This document shows, piece after piece, positions 17,237 through 27,546 of a stretch of 59,911 nucleotides of DNA. The stretch covers positions 3,742,663 to 3,802,573 of the forward strand of contig NZ_QXHD01000004.1 in the NCBI RefSeq assembly GCF_011009555.1, given 5' to 3'. Each line of letters starts with the position of its first letter. Position 1 is the first letter of the stretch. The notes under the pieces were generated by a model, which was given only the letters and a program-made list of their open reading frames with translations, searched no databases and was not told the origin of the DNA. Source of the DNA: Adonisia turfae CCMR0081. GTDB taxonomy: Bacteria; Cyanobacteriota; Cyanobacteriia; Phormidesmidales; Phormidesmidaceae. A program made the translations under genes and the position numbers.

Positions 17237-18610
17237 TTAAACCTCTCCCATATCTACCGTGTAGTGTCCCACCAGCGTGATTCTCTCATAGGACATCGGA
17301 TACACATGCAAAAGATTGGGATTCTCCTGGTCTCGGTGTAGTACAACACCATTGAGACCAATATCGATGCGATAATCAACGACCCGATCATCACCATCAA
17401 GCACCATAGCCATAAATGGATGTTCCGTTGGATTGATCCGCTTTAAATCTTCATAGTCTTGCGTAAAGGGTGTCCCAAAGCCTAAAGGTCTATAAATGCC
17501 ATCACTATAGTCTTCAGGAGCTAGCTGAGGAATTGCGTCCATATCCAATCCAGTTAAGATCAGCTTGCGCGTACCTTCACTGCCATTGAATACAATCTCC
17601 ACCTCCTTGAGAGGTTCAGTAGCTAAGGGGGAGTCAATTTCCCGCCCGATTACTTTATCGAGAGTTTCAATTTGGCTATAGTCAGACCCCCACAGCCGGT
17701 TTTCATCATAGGTACCAGGGGGCACAAAGCTATGAAACTGTAGATCCGAACTGCGGAGATCTGCCCAAGTAGTTCCAACGATGTCGCCAACAATCAGGTT
17801 TGACTTTTTATCTTGTTCTCCAAGGGCCATAATCTCTGCATCAGCTAAATCGGTAGCCGTGACCTCCGACTCTTTGACCACATCTCGAAAAGCACCTAAA
17901 TCAAGCTGCATGCCTTTAAGGAAACCAAATTTTGGCCAAGCCTCCAGATTGCGTGCCTGTGACCAATAGCTAACAGGGTTAAGATCCGAAACGATATCGG
18001 CATAAGCACCCCGAGGGAAATCGAAATATCCCTGATAAATAGTTTCCTGACCCGACGGTGTTTCAGCGTAGATTGCCAGTTCCCAGTAACTTGCGCCCAA
18101 ACAATTATTGGTGAGGCCAATTGACAATTGATCAGCGCTGTAACCACCTAATCCACCCGGAATATCAATGTGTTCAGAGCCAGCAGCAAATATCACCCGC
18201 TGGCGATTAAACTCACGTTCGGTCAAAAACCATCGTCTCAATGCAGGGTTATTCTTAGCAAACTCTGGCACTTGGGGAATAAGCCGGCTGAGATCGATAT
18301 TACGTAGATTAAGGGTTGTTTCTCCATCAGGACCAACAATGTCAAATGTGACATCTGTTTGATAATTATCGCCAACCTGAAAACCAATAGTTGAGCCGAC
18401 AAAGGTGGAATCTTCGGCTGGCGTTTGGAGCGCCATCTGCTCAATATTCTTATTGCTATAACGACTAATAAACAACAAGAATCCTGAACCTGAAATAATT
18501 GCGGGGACTAAAAACCATAAAAGAAAATTTTTCTTACGGGGCAAAACCTCTTTGGAATGAGACGATTTATCAGACAGAATTTGCTCTTGATCTTGGGGCA
18601 AAAGAGTCAT
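17237..18610 (-). CDS. Membrane-anchored protein of unknown function
   Basis: I do not recognise this gene. It encodes 457 residues: a charged N-terminus with a lysine/arginine patch (PRKKNF), one transmembrane helix at about residues 28-48 (FLLWFLVPAIISGSGFLLFI), and a long extracytoplasmic part. The latter is rich in beta-like stretches and acidic residues, with few cysteines (one in NNCLGASYWE). Features worth searching are GLGGYSADQLSIGLTNNC, GYFDFPRGAYADIVSDL and HRDQENPNLLHVYPMSYERITLVGHY. It stands alone. Its upstream region is extremely AT-rich (18611-19160). Composition of the gene body is like its neighbours. Confidence 0.75.
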   Translation of the reverse strand: MTLLPQDQEQILSDKSSHSKEVLPRKKNFLLWFLVPAIISGSGFLLFISRYSNKNIEQMALQTPAEDSTFVGSTIGFQVGDNYQTDVTFDIVGPDGETTLNLRNIDLSRLIPQVPEFAKNNPALRRWFLTEREFNRQRVIFAAGSEHIDIPGGLGGYSADQLSIGLTNNCLGASYWELAIYAETPSGQETIYQGYFDFPRGAYADIVSDLNPVSYWSQARNLEAWPKFGFLKGMQLDLGAFRDVVKESEVTATDLADAEIMALGEQDKKSNLIVGDIVGTTWADLRSSDLQFHSFVPPGTYDENRLWGSDYSQIETLDKVIGREIDSPLATEPLKEVEIVFNGSEGTRKLILTGLDMDAIPQLAPEDYSDGIYRPLGFGTPFTQDYEDLKRINPTEHPFMAMVLDGDDRVVDYRIDIGLNGVVLHRDQENPNLLHVYPMSYERITLVGHYTVDMGEV

Positions 18611-19160
18611 GGTAGAGCTGAGATTTGTACGTGTACATAAGCGATATTACTTAATATTTATAGAATTTTCTTGATCTAAGACCACATGAAATTTATTACA
18701 AAGGGACCCCCTGTTGAAATTACTTAGATAATTCCGCCTTAAGCTTGTCAAAAAAAGACGATTTTTTTCAGTAATATTCCGTATTTTAAAGTTTTTTTAG
18801 TAAAAAAACATACTTTAGACTACGCAAAAAACATGGAATCATTAACAATATTATTTTTTTGTAATTTTGAAGCTTATTTATCCTGTTGTTAGCAAAACCC
18901 CTGGAAATACGTTGTTATTTTTCTTTTTTCGATAAAAACAAATGCTTTTTTGTACGTATACATACCTGTCTATATGTCTGTATATCTATACAATTTGCGG
19001 TATAGTTACGGTGTAATACTGATAATGAAGTTTGTGATTTTTATTGTGTTTAAATAATGAAAAAGAATCCACATTTATAATACTAAATACCTATTATTAT
19101 AAATGTAATTGATACTAATTCCCTGCAAAAATAGCCTTTAAGAAAGTATTTAGAGCATTT
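18611..19160. other. AT-rich intergenic region
   Basis: This 550-base spacer separates the unknown membrane protein from the chemotaxis operon end. It contains long A and T runs and an alternating GTACGTATACATAC stretch near 18953. It may hold the promoter of the 17237-18610 gene. No coding region or RNA gene is recognisable. Confidence 0.5.
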
Positions 19161-20249
19161 TTAGAAGGATTCGCTGACTATAAGTTCGCTAACGTCTAAA
19201 AGCTTGGGTAAATCCAGTATTTGTATAATCTGATCCCCATAAGGCACTTGTCCTTGAGCATAGTCACTGCCCATAATTTGAGCATTATCAGTGACTTCTT
19301 GAATATCGCTTAAAGTTGCAGAAAATAGTGCATCACGAATCTCTTCTACAACAATAGCTATAAGACTGTCCTGATACTCTACAACAATAGCTTTAGGCAA
19401 TCTTTGTAACGCCTTTAGGGGCAACCCTAAGGACTGAGTAATATCGATCACAACTAAAACTTTGCCTCGTAAATTGATAGCCCCAATAATGTGTTTTGGA
19501 CAGCAAGGAACAGGAGTTGCCTGGCTAATAGTGATAAATTCTCGCACCAGATTGGAGTCAATACCAAAAAGATTATCACCTAAAGAGACGACGATTAAGG
19601 CTCTAGACTCCGTAATTGCGCTTTTCTCATCAAGTGACTGCCTCAGGTTTTTAGCTCGCTGATGAAAGATTGCTCGATCCTCAGGAGTGACCGCAGGTGC
19701 AAATGTTGTTATAGAAGTATCATCTAATAACTGTGTTTCAGAAAGTGCTTTCTCAGGTTGAGCGCGATAAAAATCATCGGCTAAAGAGCGAGTAACAGAG
19801 ATGACCTGCTGGATTTCCCCAGTTTTGAACCAGGCTTGGGGAGAGTTTAAGATCAAAATATCGCTTTCATCTGTGACCATGCCTGAGAAAAATCTTTTTA
19901 GGTTAAGATTGGATTCCTCTTGTTGTTTATCCATATCAGCTTTGATATCTGATGCAGATAATTCTTTAATTCCTTGGACTGAGTTCACAATGATGCCTAT
20001 GTTTAAATCTGCCTGTTGGAGAACAATAATGCTGTCGCTCAGATGATAATGTCGCGGTTGGGACTCATGATTAACTTGGAGGTCAACAATAGGTAAGGTG
20101 TCCCCGCGTCGATCAAGGACTCCAATGACACCCAGGGGTGCATTCGGAATGAGTACAAGCTCCGGTAAAGCAAATACTTCCTCAACGTAAGCTGTGTCCA
20201 CTGCGGCTTGACACTGATTGATTTCAAAAAGGCAATAGGATGTTTCCAT
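19161..20249 (-). CDS. cheW: Double CheW-domain coupling protein
   Basis: This is a scaffold linking chemoreceptors to the CheA kinase. There are two CheW folds. The first, at residues about 1-130, contains YCLFEINQCQAAVDTAYVEEV, PLGVIGVLDRRGDTLPIVDL and VQGIKEL. The second, at about 215-355, contains LIVVSLGDNLFGIDSNLVREF, HIIGAINLRGKVLVVIDIT and VEEIRDAL. A polar linker joins them. Single-domain CheW is about 160 residues, so this is a tandem version (362 residues). It is the last gene in a MCP-CheA-CheB-CheR-CheW operon, nine bases after cheR. Tandem CheW proteins may cross-link array units; that role is inference. Confidence 0.88.
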   Translation of the reverse strand: METSYCLFEINQCQAAVDTAYVEEVFALPELVLIPNAPLGVIGVLDRRGDTLPIVDLQVNHESQPRHYHLSDSIIVLQQADLNIGIIVNSVQGIKELSASDIKADMDKQQEESNLNLKRFFSGMVTDESDILILNSPQAWFKTGEIQQVISVTRSLADDFYRAQPEKALSETQLLDDTSITTFAPAVTPEDRAIFHQRAKNLRQSLDEKSAITESRALIVVSLGDNLFGIDSNLVREFITISQATPVPCCPKHIIGAINLRGKVLVVIDITQSLGLPLKALQRLPKAIVVEYQDSLIAIVVEEIRDALFSATLSDIQEVTDNAQIMGSDYAQGQVPYGDQIIQILDLPKLLDVSELIVSESF

Positions 20250-20258
20250 AATTGTTCT

Positions 20259-21362
20259 CTAATCGATTTCCTTTGAAGCTTGTTCGTACTGCTGAATAAT
20301 TTCAGCAGCTGTGAGATTCCCAAATTTGGCGATTCTAGTGTCTCCAGGAAGTTGTCGAAGAAGATTGAGGGCTGTTTTTTGCATTTGCAGGCTAACATCT
20401 TCCAGGGAATCATCTAGAACCTGAAGTCTATCCTCAGTTATGACCGTTGCCTGTGGGAGCTGTTGCTGGGGCAGAGCCAATGATTCGCTGGCTATGGGTT
20501 TGATAACCGTATCTGCTGGCCGCTGGTAAGTAATAGATTCTTCAAACATTTTGACCCAAAACTTATCAGGATTTTGACTGTGAAGCTCAGTGTGTCCCAC
20601 CAGGAGATAACCCAAGGGAGCAAGCGCATTATGGAATTTATCTAACGCCATTTTGACAGCTGCGTCACTAAAGTAAATAAAGACATTGCGACACAATATT
20701 AAATCCATATCTCTGAAATAACAGAATGGATTTAAAGATGAGTTATCGAGTAGGTTGCCAATTTGAAAGCTGACCATAGTTTTGATGTCATCGTTAATAT
20801 GATACTGATTGTTTGCTTGTCTAAAAAAACGTTTCTGAATCTCTGGATCAATTCCCCGAAAAGACCAGGGACGATAGAGTCCTTTGCTGGCTTTCTCCAG
20901 TGCTACCGAGTTAATGTCTACTCCTAAAATTGTCAGATCCCAGTCCTTGATATTTGGGATTAAATCGTAAAGCAGCATGGCGATGGAATAGGGCTCCTCA
21001 CCCGTTGAACAACCGGCACTGCAAATACGAATTGTTTTTGTCTGAGCCTTACGTTTAAGTAAATCTGGAAAAATATGATTTCTTAATAAATTAAACTGCC
21101 CTTTATCTCGAAAAAAGAAACTCTCGGTATTCGTGATTGCTGTGGTTAAACTGCCCCACTCCTGCTGACTTTTGTATGTCTCGGTGGCCAGTAATCGATA
21201 ATAGGCTGTTATGGAATCTGAACCTATGATCTTAGCCCTGCGGGTAATCGTTTCTTTGAAGACTGCCTGATCGTTTTCTCTAATAATGATGCCAGTGCGC
21301 TTGACAATCAGCTGGATAAAAGCTTGAGTCAGCTCTGGACTTAAGGGCTCTATGGATGACAC
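20259..21362 (-). CDS. cheR: Chemotaxis protein methyltransferase CheR
   Basis: CheR methylates glutamates of chemoreceptors using S-adenosylmethionine. The N-terminal helical domain precedes AITNTESFFFRD, the CheR signature around residues 77-88. The SAM site is ICSAGCSTGEEPYSIAMLL. LILCRNVFIYFSDAAVKMAL is the conserved CRNVxIYF segment, and GYLLVGHTELH closes the methyltransferase fold near residue 255. The remaining C-terminal tail of about 100 residues is low-complexity/helical (DRLQVLDDSLEDVSLQM) and lacks recognisable TPR repeats. It sits between cheB (37 bases) and cheW (9 bases). CheR is absent from the well-studied Pix/Pil phototaxis clusters of Synechocystis. Confidence 0.92.
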   Translation of the reverse strand: MSSIEPLSPELTQAFIQLIVKRTGIIIRENDQAVFKETITRRAKIIGSDSITAYYRLLATETYKSQQEWGSLTTAITNTESFFFRDKGQFNLLRNHIFPDLLKRKAQTKTIRICSAGCSTGEEPYSIAMLLYDLIPNIKDWDLTILGVDINSVALEKASKGLYRPWSFRGIDPEIQKRFFRQANNQYHINDDIKTMVSFQIGNLLDNSSLNPFCYFRDMDLILCRNVFIYFSDAAVKMALDKFHNALAPLGYLLVGHTELHSQNPDKFWVKMFEESITYQRPADTVIKPIASESLALPQQQLPQATVITEDRLQVLDDSLEDVSLQMQKTALNLLRQLPGDTRIAKFGNLTAAEIIQQYEQASKEID

Positions 21363-21399
21363 AGTGGGTTTTTACTCTGAATTTTAAGATAAGGACTAA

Positions 21400-22473
21400 T
21401 TATTGGAGTTCGAGCGAAAACTGTTGAACAACTCTTAAAACGGTCGGCCCAATAGCCTGGATGGGTAAAACCTGTTGGGCTGCCCCCAGGTCAATGGCTT
21501 CTTTAGGCATCCCAAACACAATGGACGTTGCTTCATCTTGGGCAATAGTTAGCCCCCCTGCATCGGTGATAGCTTTCATTCCATCTGCACCATCACATCC
21601 CATTCCTGTTAATAAAATTCCAATGGCTCTACGTCCATAAAATTGGGCAATTGATTTAAATAAGGTAGTCACAGAAGGACAATGTCCATTGACCAGAGGT
21701 GATTTTGAGTGAATAAATCGGCCTTGATGATCAATCTCTAGGTGTTGACGCTCGGGTGGAAAATAAATGTTGCCAGGTTTAGGGCGTTCTCCGGCTGGGG
21801 CGATCTGGATTGAGAGGTGACAGGATTCATCCAGCCAGTCTATCAGTCCCTGTAAAAATCCAAGGCTGATATGCTGCACACAGACTATCGGTAGGGGGAA
21901 ATCTGCAGGTAGCGATGTTAATATCTGCTGTAATGCCAGGGGACCACCGGTGGAAGAGCCCACTGCTAAAATTTTGGGTCTGCTACTTAGTTTTATGGAT
22001 GAGGCGATTTGATTATGACGGAGCAATGCCTGATGAGGCTTAGATTTTTGTTGTTTTTTCTTAAAAACTTTGACACCAGATAGTATCTTTATTTTATCAA
22101 TCAGAGCTTGCTTAAGTCGTATATTGTCGCTGTCTAATCCAGCTTTTGGTTTAGGTAAAATGTCCACTGCTCCAGCCTCTAGCAGTTGAAAAATACGATG
22201 AGTATCTTCTTCTTCTTGCACTGAAGCACTGACCACAAGTATAGGTAGTGGGTAGCGCAGCATGACCTGGGATGTGAATTCAAGACCATTCATATGGGGC
22301 ATGAAAAAATCGGTGCAAATCACATCGGGACGTGTGTCAGGAATAAGGTGTAATCCTTCCAGTCCAGTTCGTGCTGTCCCCACAATTTCAATATCAGGTG
22401 AGGAACTGAGAATTTTTTTGAGAATTGCCAGGGCAACGGGAGAGTCTTCAACAACTAGAACACGAATAGACAT
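21400..22473 (-). CDS. cheB: Chemotaxis response regulator methylesterase CheB
   Basis: CheB removes receptor methyl groups and deamidates glutamines once phosphorylated by CheA. The receiver domain at residues 1-120 has VEDSP, the phosphoacceptor in ICTDFFMPHMNG (Asp about 56) and KPK. The catalytic domain shows LAVGSSTGGPLALQ (Ser), VCVQHISLGF (His) and LLTGMGCDGADGM (Asp), the complete triad. At 357 residues it has the usual length. It lies 23 bases after the CheA hybrid gene and 37 before cheR, so one operon encodes the full adaptation pair. Confidence 0.93.
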   Translation of the reverse strand: MSIRVLVVEDSPVALAILKKILSSSPDIEIVGTARTGLEGLHLIPDTRPDVICTDFFMPHMNGLEFTSQVMLRYPLPILVVSASVQEEEDTHRIFQLLEAGAVDILPKPKAGLDSDNIRLKQALIDKIKILSGVKVFKKKQQKSKPHQALLRHNQIASSIKLSSRPKILAVGSSTGGPLALQQILTSLPADFPLPIVCVQHISLGFLQGLIDWLDESCHLSIQIAPAGERPKPGNIYFPPERQHLEIDHQGRFIHSKSPLVNGHCPSVTTLFKSIAQFYGRRAIGILLTGMGCDGADGMKAITDAGGLTIAQDEATSIVFGMPKEAIDLGAAQQVLPIQAIGPTVLRVVQQFSLELQ

Positions 22474-22496
22474 CAGGTGCTAAGAATAAATAGGTA

Positions 22497-25400
22497 CTAA
22501 ATAAGTTTTGCTAAGGTTTCTAAAAGGGCCTCCTGATTAAATCGACCTTTAAGAATATAGGCACTTGCCCCTGCATCTGCACCACGCTGGCGATCAGCAG
22601 CCGAGTCTAACGTGGTTACTAGAATAATGGGTAAATTTTCAAATTTTTGGTGCTGACGAATTTTGGTGGCCAGGGAAAACCCATCAAGGTAGGGCATTTC
22701 TACATCAGAGACAACGGCATCAAATGTGCCACTCTGGAGAGTGTTGTAACCTTCGAGACCATTGTTAGCTGTAACGACGACATAACCAGCACCCTCAAAC
22801 AATCGTTTTTCCTGAATTCGAACAGGCGGTGAATCCTCCACTAAGAGAATGACAGGTTTTCTCTGGGTGTTTGATTTAGTTATAGTGAGTGTTTCAGATC
22901 GCGACTGTTGCTGTACCGACTTAAGTAGGTCTGGCGCATTGAGAATCATACAGATTTCTCCTGAACCCAAGACGGTCGTCCCAGAAACATTGCGCACCCG
23001 CTTGAGTAGCTTACCCAGAGGTTGGCTCACCACCTCCTGTTGACTAATCAATCGATCGATAAAGAAACCGACGTGATCATTACCAGCATTGAGGATCATA
23101 CAAGGTCGGGTATCATCAGAACTTAAGCCTGGTTGAGCAACCCAATCGTAGATGGGAGAGTTAGATAGCTCTAAAACATCGGTTAAATTGGCCACTGGAA
23201 TAGCCTGGTCGCCTAACATAATTGTGTATTCTCCATCGCTGGTCAGAATTTGCTGAGGAGAGATCAGTAGGGTTGTTTTTAGAAACTCAATGGGTGCAGC
23301 AAACATCATGCCCTGGGTTTCCACTAGCACCACATTGGCTGTACTTAGAGCTGTGCTAAGTTGTAGGCGAAACGTGGTGCCTTGCCCGAGGGTAGATTCG
23401 ATCTGAATATTTCCTTTGAGTTTTTCGACCTGGTTGCGGACAATATCTAACCCGACACCTCTACCAGAGATTTCAGTAATAAAGCTACGGGTTGAAAAAC
23501 CAGGTGCCAGAATTAGCCGTTGAATTTGGCTGGTGGACATGGTGTCCAGTTCATCTGAGCTATAGAGTTTCCGTCGAACAGCGGTTTGTTTGATTTTTTC
23601 TAAATCTAGGCCTCTACCATCGTCTGTGATTTCAATGATTAGACTCATAGCCGTTTGATAAGCTTTGAGCCGTAGGGTAGCCACAGCGGGTTTACCCAGG
23701 GTTTCGCGTTCGGCTGAGGGTTCAATCCCGTGGTCGATGGCATTGCGCACAAGATGCATAAGGGAGTCTTTGATGCCTTCTAATAGCCGCTTGTCACCGG
23801 TGGATTCTGCCCCTTCAATGGTGAGATTGATGGTTTTAGACTGTTGTTTGGCTAGATCACGAACGACACGCTGTAGGGGTTGAAAGAGGGTGGATAAGGG
23901 CAGCAGCTGTAGTTTACGAACCTGATTTCTTAACTCTTCGGAGACCAGCTCAAGCTTAGTGCTGTTGCTTTGCAGGGTAGATCTCAAGTTTAAGATCAGG
24001 GTTTCTAAGCGATCTTCATAGGACTGGCCTGGGACAGCCTGCGGTTTATTTTTGTTGGCTTGCCATTCTTCCCAAAGCGTCATTAGCTGATCAGTTTGGG
24101 TCGAGGTTTGGGCGATTTGAATACGGGTGACGGCTAACTCTTCTGCTTGGGTCGTTAAGCTATCAAGATCGCGCAGTTGAACCCGAATGGTTTCGGTTTG
24201 GGGGGTGTCTTTATTGCCAGCTGGGTTGGCTGGGGTGAGTTCCAGCGTTGGCAGCGCGTTGGTGTCGACGTCGGCTAACGTTGCAACATCGGTAGGAATG
24301 TCAACGCCTGTGGGAATGGCGGTTGGCGGTAGGAGTCTGGTAAGGGTTTCCAGGAGCTGTTCAGTGTCGACGTTGGTGGGTATACCAGTGACGGCTTCAT
24401 GGGCCAAATCAGCGATCGCATCTAGACCTGCATACAAGTGATCGCTGACCACCGCATCCAGCGACAGAGCCTGATTTTGAATACCACCCAGAATGTCTTC
24501 CACCCGATGGGTGAGGGCTTCTATCGATTCAAGGCCTGCACTTCTGGCATCCCCTTTCAGACTATGGGCCTCCCGTAACAATACCGATAAAGACTCCTGA
24601 TCGTCAGGAGTCTGCTCTAAATTTAGAAGATTGGACTCTAGTACTTGCAGTCGTTCTGCCGTAGTCGTTTGATAAATCTGTCGCAGTTCAGGGTCAGCGA
24701 TCAAATTGGCGCTGACGATCGCATCAGGTGCAGGGAGTGGTGTGGCTGGCACCTCGAACCCTTTTGTCACCTCATCTAACCGTTCAAACACTTGAGATAA
24801 CACTACCTGGCTGGGTTCACCGGTCGTGGCTTCGTGGATCAGCTGACTGATGGCATCTAACGCATCTTCCAAACAACTGCCAATGTGAGCGGTAAAGGAG
24901 ATGGTTTGACGCTGAATATTGTTGACAATCTCTTCAATAACTTCGACAAGATCGGCAATCTCGTCCAGTTCAGTCGCCCTAGAGTCACCTTTGAGACTAT
25001 GGGTTTCCCGTCGCATTAGCTCCAGGGTGGTGGCATCATCCGGACTGTGCCCTAGCTGTTGAAGGCTAGCTTTTAAGGCTTGCAGACGATCATGACTGGT
25101 TATCCGATAGATCTCTCGCAGCTCATCATCGTCGATGTAAAGAGTTTTGACCGTGGGGTCTAAGCCAGGGGCTGGTGTAATAGTGGTTGAGGCTACAACC
25201 GCCTTGAGAAAATCCAGGGTCTGATTATAATCTATATCAATGGAGTCACCCGTAACCGCCTCGTGCACCAGTTGACCAATGGCATAAATACCCTGATAAA
25301 AGCAATCGCTGATATCCGGGGTAAACTCAGCCTGTTGTTGCAGGGCTTTGATTAACTCCTCTAGTTCCTGAGCCAGGATCGCAACAGCATCTAGACCAAT

Positions 25401-25568
25401 GACTTTGGAGTCGCCCTTAAGACTGTGAAATTCTCGCCGCGAATCTTCGAGAATAATTGAATTATGGGGATCTTCTGTTAACTGTAGCAGACTAACTTCC
25501 AGGGTGTTGAGTCGCTGTGTGCTGGTTTCTTGATAGAGGCTGCGCAGTTCTGCATCTTGGATCATCAT
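22497..25568 (-). CDS. cheA: CheA histidine kinase hybrid with three Hpt domains and a receiver
   Basis: This is the central kinase of the chemosensory system. Three tandem Hpt domains each carry a phosphorylatable histidine: FHSLKGD at His48, THSLKGD at His190 and AHSLKGD at His335. A glycine/proline-containing linker leads to a dimerisation region and the CheA-type ATPase, with N-box LMHLVRNAIDHGIEP, G1 DDGRGLD and G2 GRGVGLDIVRNQVEKLKG. A CheW-like P5 domain follows (GMMFAAPIEFLKTTLL). The C-terminal receiver, at residues about 905-1020, has LVEDSPPVR and the phosphoacceptor in VVSDVEMPYLDG. No P2 domain is obvious. At 1023 residues it resembles the hybrid kinases of cyanobacterial Hmp/Pix clusters, but with extra Hpt modules. 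Confidence 0.93.
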   Translation of the reverse strand: MMIQDAELRSLYQETSTQRLNTLEVSLLQLTEDPHNSIILEDSRREFHSLKGDSKVIGLDAVAILAQELEELIKALQQQAEFTPDISDCFYQGIYAIGQLVHEAVTGDSIDIDYNQTLDFLKAVVASTTITPAPGLDPTVKTLYIDDDELREIYRITSHDRLQALKASLQQLGHSPDDATTLELMRRETHSLKGDSRATELDEIADLVEVIEEIVNNIQRQTISFTAHIGSCLEDALDAISQLIHEATTGEPSQVVLSQVFERLDEVTKGFEVPATPLPAPDAIVSANLIADPELRQIYQTTTAERLQVLESNLLNLEQTPDDQESLSVLLREAHSLKGDARSAGLESIEALTHRVEDILGGIQNQALSLDAVVSDHLYAGLDAIADLAHEAVTGIPTNVDTEQLLETLTRLLPPTAIPTGVDIPTDVATLADVDTNALPTLELTPANPAGNKDTPQTETIRVQLRDLDSLTTQAEELAVTRIQIAQTSTQTDQLMTLWEEWQANKNKPQAVPGQSYEDRLETLILNLRSTLQSNSTKLELVSEELRNQVRKLQLLPLSTLFQPLQRVVRDLAKQQSKTINLTIEGAESTGDKRLLEGIKDSLMHLVRNAIDHGIEPSAERETLGKPAVATLRLKAYQTAMSLIIEITDDGRGLDLEKIKQTAVRRKLYSSDELDTMSTSQIQRLILAPGFSTRSFITEISGRGVGLDIVRNQVEKLKGNIQIESTLGQGTTFRLQLSTALSTANVVLVETQGMMFAAPIEFLKTTLLISPQQILTSDGEYTIMLGDQAIPVANLTDVLELSNSPIYDWVAQPGLSSDDTRPCMILNAGNDHVGFFIDRLISQQEVVSQPLGKLLKRVRNVSGTTVLGSGEICMILNAPDLLKSVQQQSRSETLTITKSNTQRKPVILLVEDSPPVRIQEKRLFEGAGYVVVTANNGLEGYNTLQSGTFDAVVSDVEMPYLDGFSLATKIRQHQKFENLPIILVTTLDSAADRQRGADAGASAYILKGRFNQEALLETLAKLI

Positions 25569-25618
25569 GCGTTTGAGTCATCGGGTTAGAGATTACGGTG
25601 AATTCGCCTGGTTCGGCA

Positions 25619-25643
25619 AACTCCCTGGCTGAGCCAGGGAGCC
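25619..25643 (-). terminator. Hairpin between the MCP gene and cheA
   Basis: CTCCCTGG-CTGAG-CCAGGGAG at 25621-25641 is a perfect dyad in the 91-base spacer. Read on the minus strand it is followed by TTTG. It may partly terminate transcription, or stabilise the MCP mRNA, so that receptor and kinase are made in different amounts. Confidence 0.5.
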
Positions 25644-25659
25644 ATGATGCAGTCAGGGC

Positions 25660-27546
25660 CTAGATGATCTTTTCCAGGTCTAGAGCGGCCTCATTTAGCT
25701 GATCTGTACCTACTTTGGTTTGGTTCAAACCACCAGCCGTTTCCTGAGCACCCCGGTTAATCAGTTCCATCGCGTGGACAACCTGTTTGATAGCATCTAC
25801 CTGCTGTTTGAGGTTCAGTGACACTTGCTGGTTATTGATCACCACCTGATTGACAGAGTCCTGGATTTGATTGAAGGCTGATTCTGTGCGCTTGGCGATT
25901 TCCACACCTGTTTTCACAGTTTTGGTACCTTCCTCTGTCACCATGACGGTTTCATTAATTGCTTTTTGAATGTCAGACACCAGGTTGTTGATTTTGTCAG
26001 CTGATTGCTGGCTTTGGTCTGCCAGCTTACGAATTTCGTTGGCAACGACAGCAAATCCCTTACCATGTTCTCCTGCTCGGACAGCTTCAACCGATGAGTT
26101 AAGCGCAAGCATATTGGTTTGGTTGGCAAAGTCAATCACCAGTTGGGAGATATTACTAATTTGATCCGCCTGGCTACTAAGATTAACAATTTGCTCTGCG
26201 ATCTCATCTACCTTCTGCTCCAGACTAAACATCCCCTCCAAGCTGGCATTCAATGAATTCGCCCCTTCTTCCGAGGCCGAAAAAGCCAGTTTTGCGGCTT
26301 CAACGGCGGCACTTGCCTGTTCAGCCGCGTGACGAGAAGACGCTTCTAGCTCGTCCATCGTGGTGGTCGTTTCATTCACCGAAACAGCCTGCTGGTTAGC
26401 AATCCGTTCTTGCTGGGCCACAGTGGAGGCCATTTCTTGGGTAGACGTAGCAATGTTAGAAGATACTTTTTCGAGCACCAATACTAACTGCCGTCCACGC
26501 CAAATCGCAAACGGAATCACCAGCCCCAGAGATAACACAACGGTTAAACCTGCAAAAAGTTTGAATGAGTTAACCGAGGCAAATACTTCGCTACGGGGTA
26601 CTTTTGCGATCGCAGTCAGTGCATAGGCTCGATCTGGATTAGGCACAAACCGTTTATAAGCAATAATGTGTTGATCCAGGTTAATAATGCCCGATTCACT
26701 GGACAGGATTTGTTCCGCCAGCTCTGGGGAATAATCAGTTGCCAGGGTTTCCTCTTTACCCAAGTCAAAGCCCCACAACTTTTCAGAGTCTGGGTGAGCG
26801 AGAAAATAACCCTCTTGGTTAACGAGCTGTAGCTCCTCGTCCTGCAGTTCCTCTGAATCACTCAGAAACTCTAAAAACTTATTGGCAAATACATTGGAAA
26901 TGATAATTCCCCGCTGCTGACCGGATGCATCTACCACAGGCGTAGCATAGCGAATAACCGGTTTAAAGGGGACTTCAATCTCTCCCTGTTCCTGGTTGAG
27001 ATTCACGGGTGATGTATAAACGCTACCGGGTGATAACGAGACCGTCTCAGTAAAATAACCTCGGTCCCCTTTATTCTGCAACTGAGACCTCGGAATGGGA
27101 GTCACTGAACTACCATCAGAATCTACCCGCACCAGCTCTTCGCCAGACTCATCAATATACCGCAGCTGCATATATTGAGGCTTCTCCTCCATGATGCTCT
27201 GAAAGACATCCTGTAGACGACCAGCCCATTCATCATAGGAAGAATTATCTTGAGGATCGGTACCACCGTTGGCACGGGCACGGATCATCCCCTGAACTGG
27301 AGGCAGCTTACTCAGAAACAGAACATCCTCATTGAGCCCTGTCAAAAAAGTACTAATTTCATCAGTAGTTTCCTGCGCCTCTTCCTGTAGTAACTCGGTC
27401 GCATTGTTGCCTAAGGTATTACTGGCAGAGGTTGTACCCAATAGTCCAACGACTGAGGCTGGAATTGCTGCGCTCAAGATAATCAGAAGTAGAAGCTGCT
27501 GCTGGATTTTAAGTTTTTGGAAGCTGCCAAAGATGTTTGCAAACAT
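25660..27546 (-). CDS. Methyl-accepting chemotaxis protein
   Basis: This is a transmembrane chemoreceptor. A first helix at residues about 18-40 ([20 protein letters not shown]) precedes a long periplasmic sensor with dCache-like features ([63 protein letters not shown]). A second helix ([19 protein letters not shown]) lies near residue 340. The cytoplasmic coiled coil contains the kinase-control tip [36 protein letters not shown] classical HAMP domain is not evident between helix and coil. The C-terminus ([11 protein letters not shown]) has no NWETF-type CheR tether. It is the promoter-proximal gene of the operon. The ligand is unknown. Confidence 0.92.
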   Translation of the reverse strand: MFANIFGSFQKLKIQQQLLLLIILSAAIPASVVGLLGTTSASNTLGNNATELLQEEAQETTDEISTFLTGLNEDVLFLSKLPPVQGMIRARANGGTDPQDNSSYDEWAGRLQDVFQSIMEEKPQYMQLRYIDESGEELVRVDSDGSSVTPIPRSQLQNKGDRGYFTETVSLSPGSVYTSPVNLNQEQGEIEVPFKPVIRYATPVVDASGQQRGIIISNVFANKFLEFLSDSEELQDEELQLVNQEGYFLAHPDSEKLWGFDLGKEETLATDYSPELAEQILSSESGIINLDQHIIAYKRFVPNPDRAYALTAIAKVPRSEVFASVNSFKLFAGLTVVLSLGLVIPFAIWRGRQLVLVLEKVSSNIATSTQEMASTVAQQERIANQQAVSVNETTTTMDELEASSRHAAEQASAAVEAAKLAFSASEEGANSLNASLEGMFSLEQKVDEIAEQIVNLSSQADQISNISQLVIDFANQTNMLALNSSVEAVRAGEHGKGFAVVANEIRKLADQSQQSADKINNLVSDIQKAINETVMVTEEGTKTVKTGVEIAKRTESAFNQIQDSVNQVVINNQQVSLNLKQQVDAIKQVVHAMELINRGAQETAGGLNQTKVGTDQLNEAALDLEKII

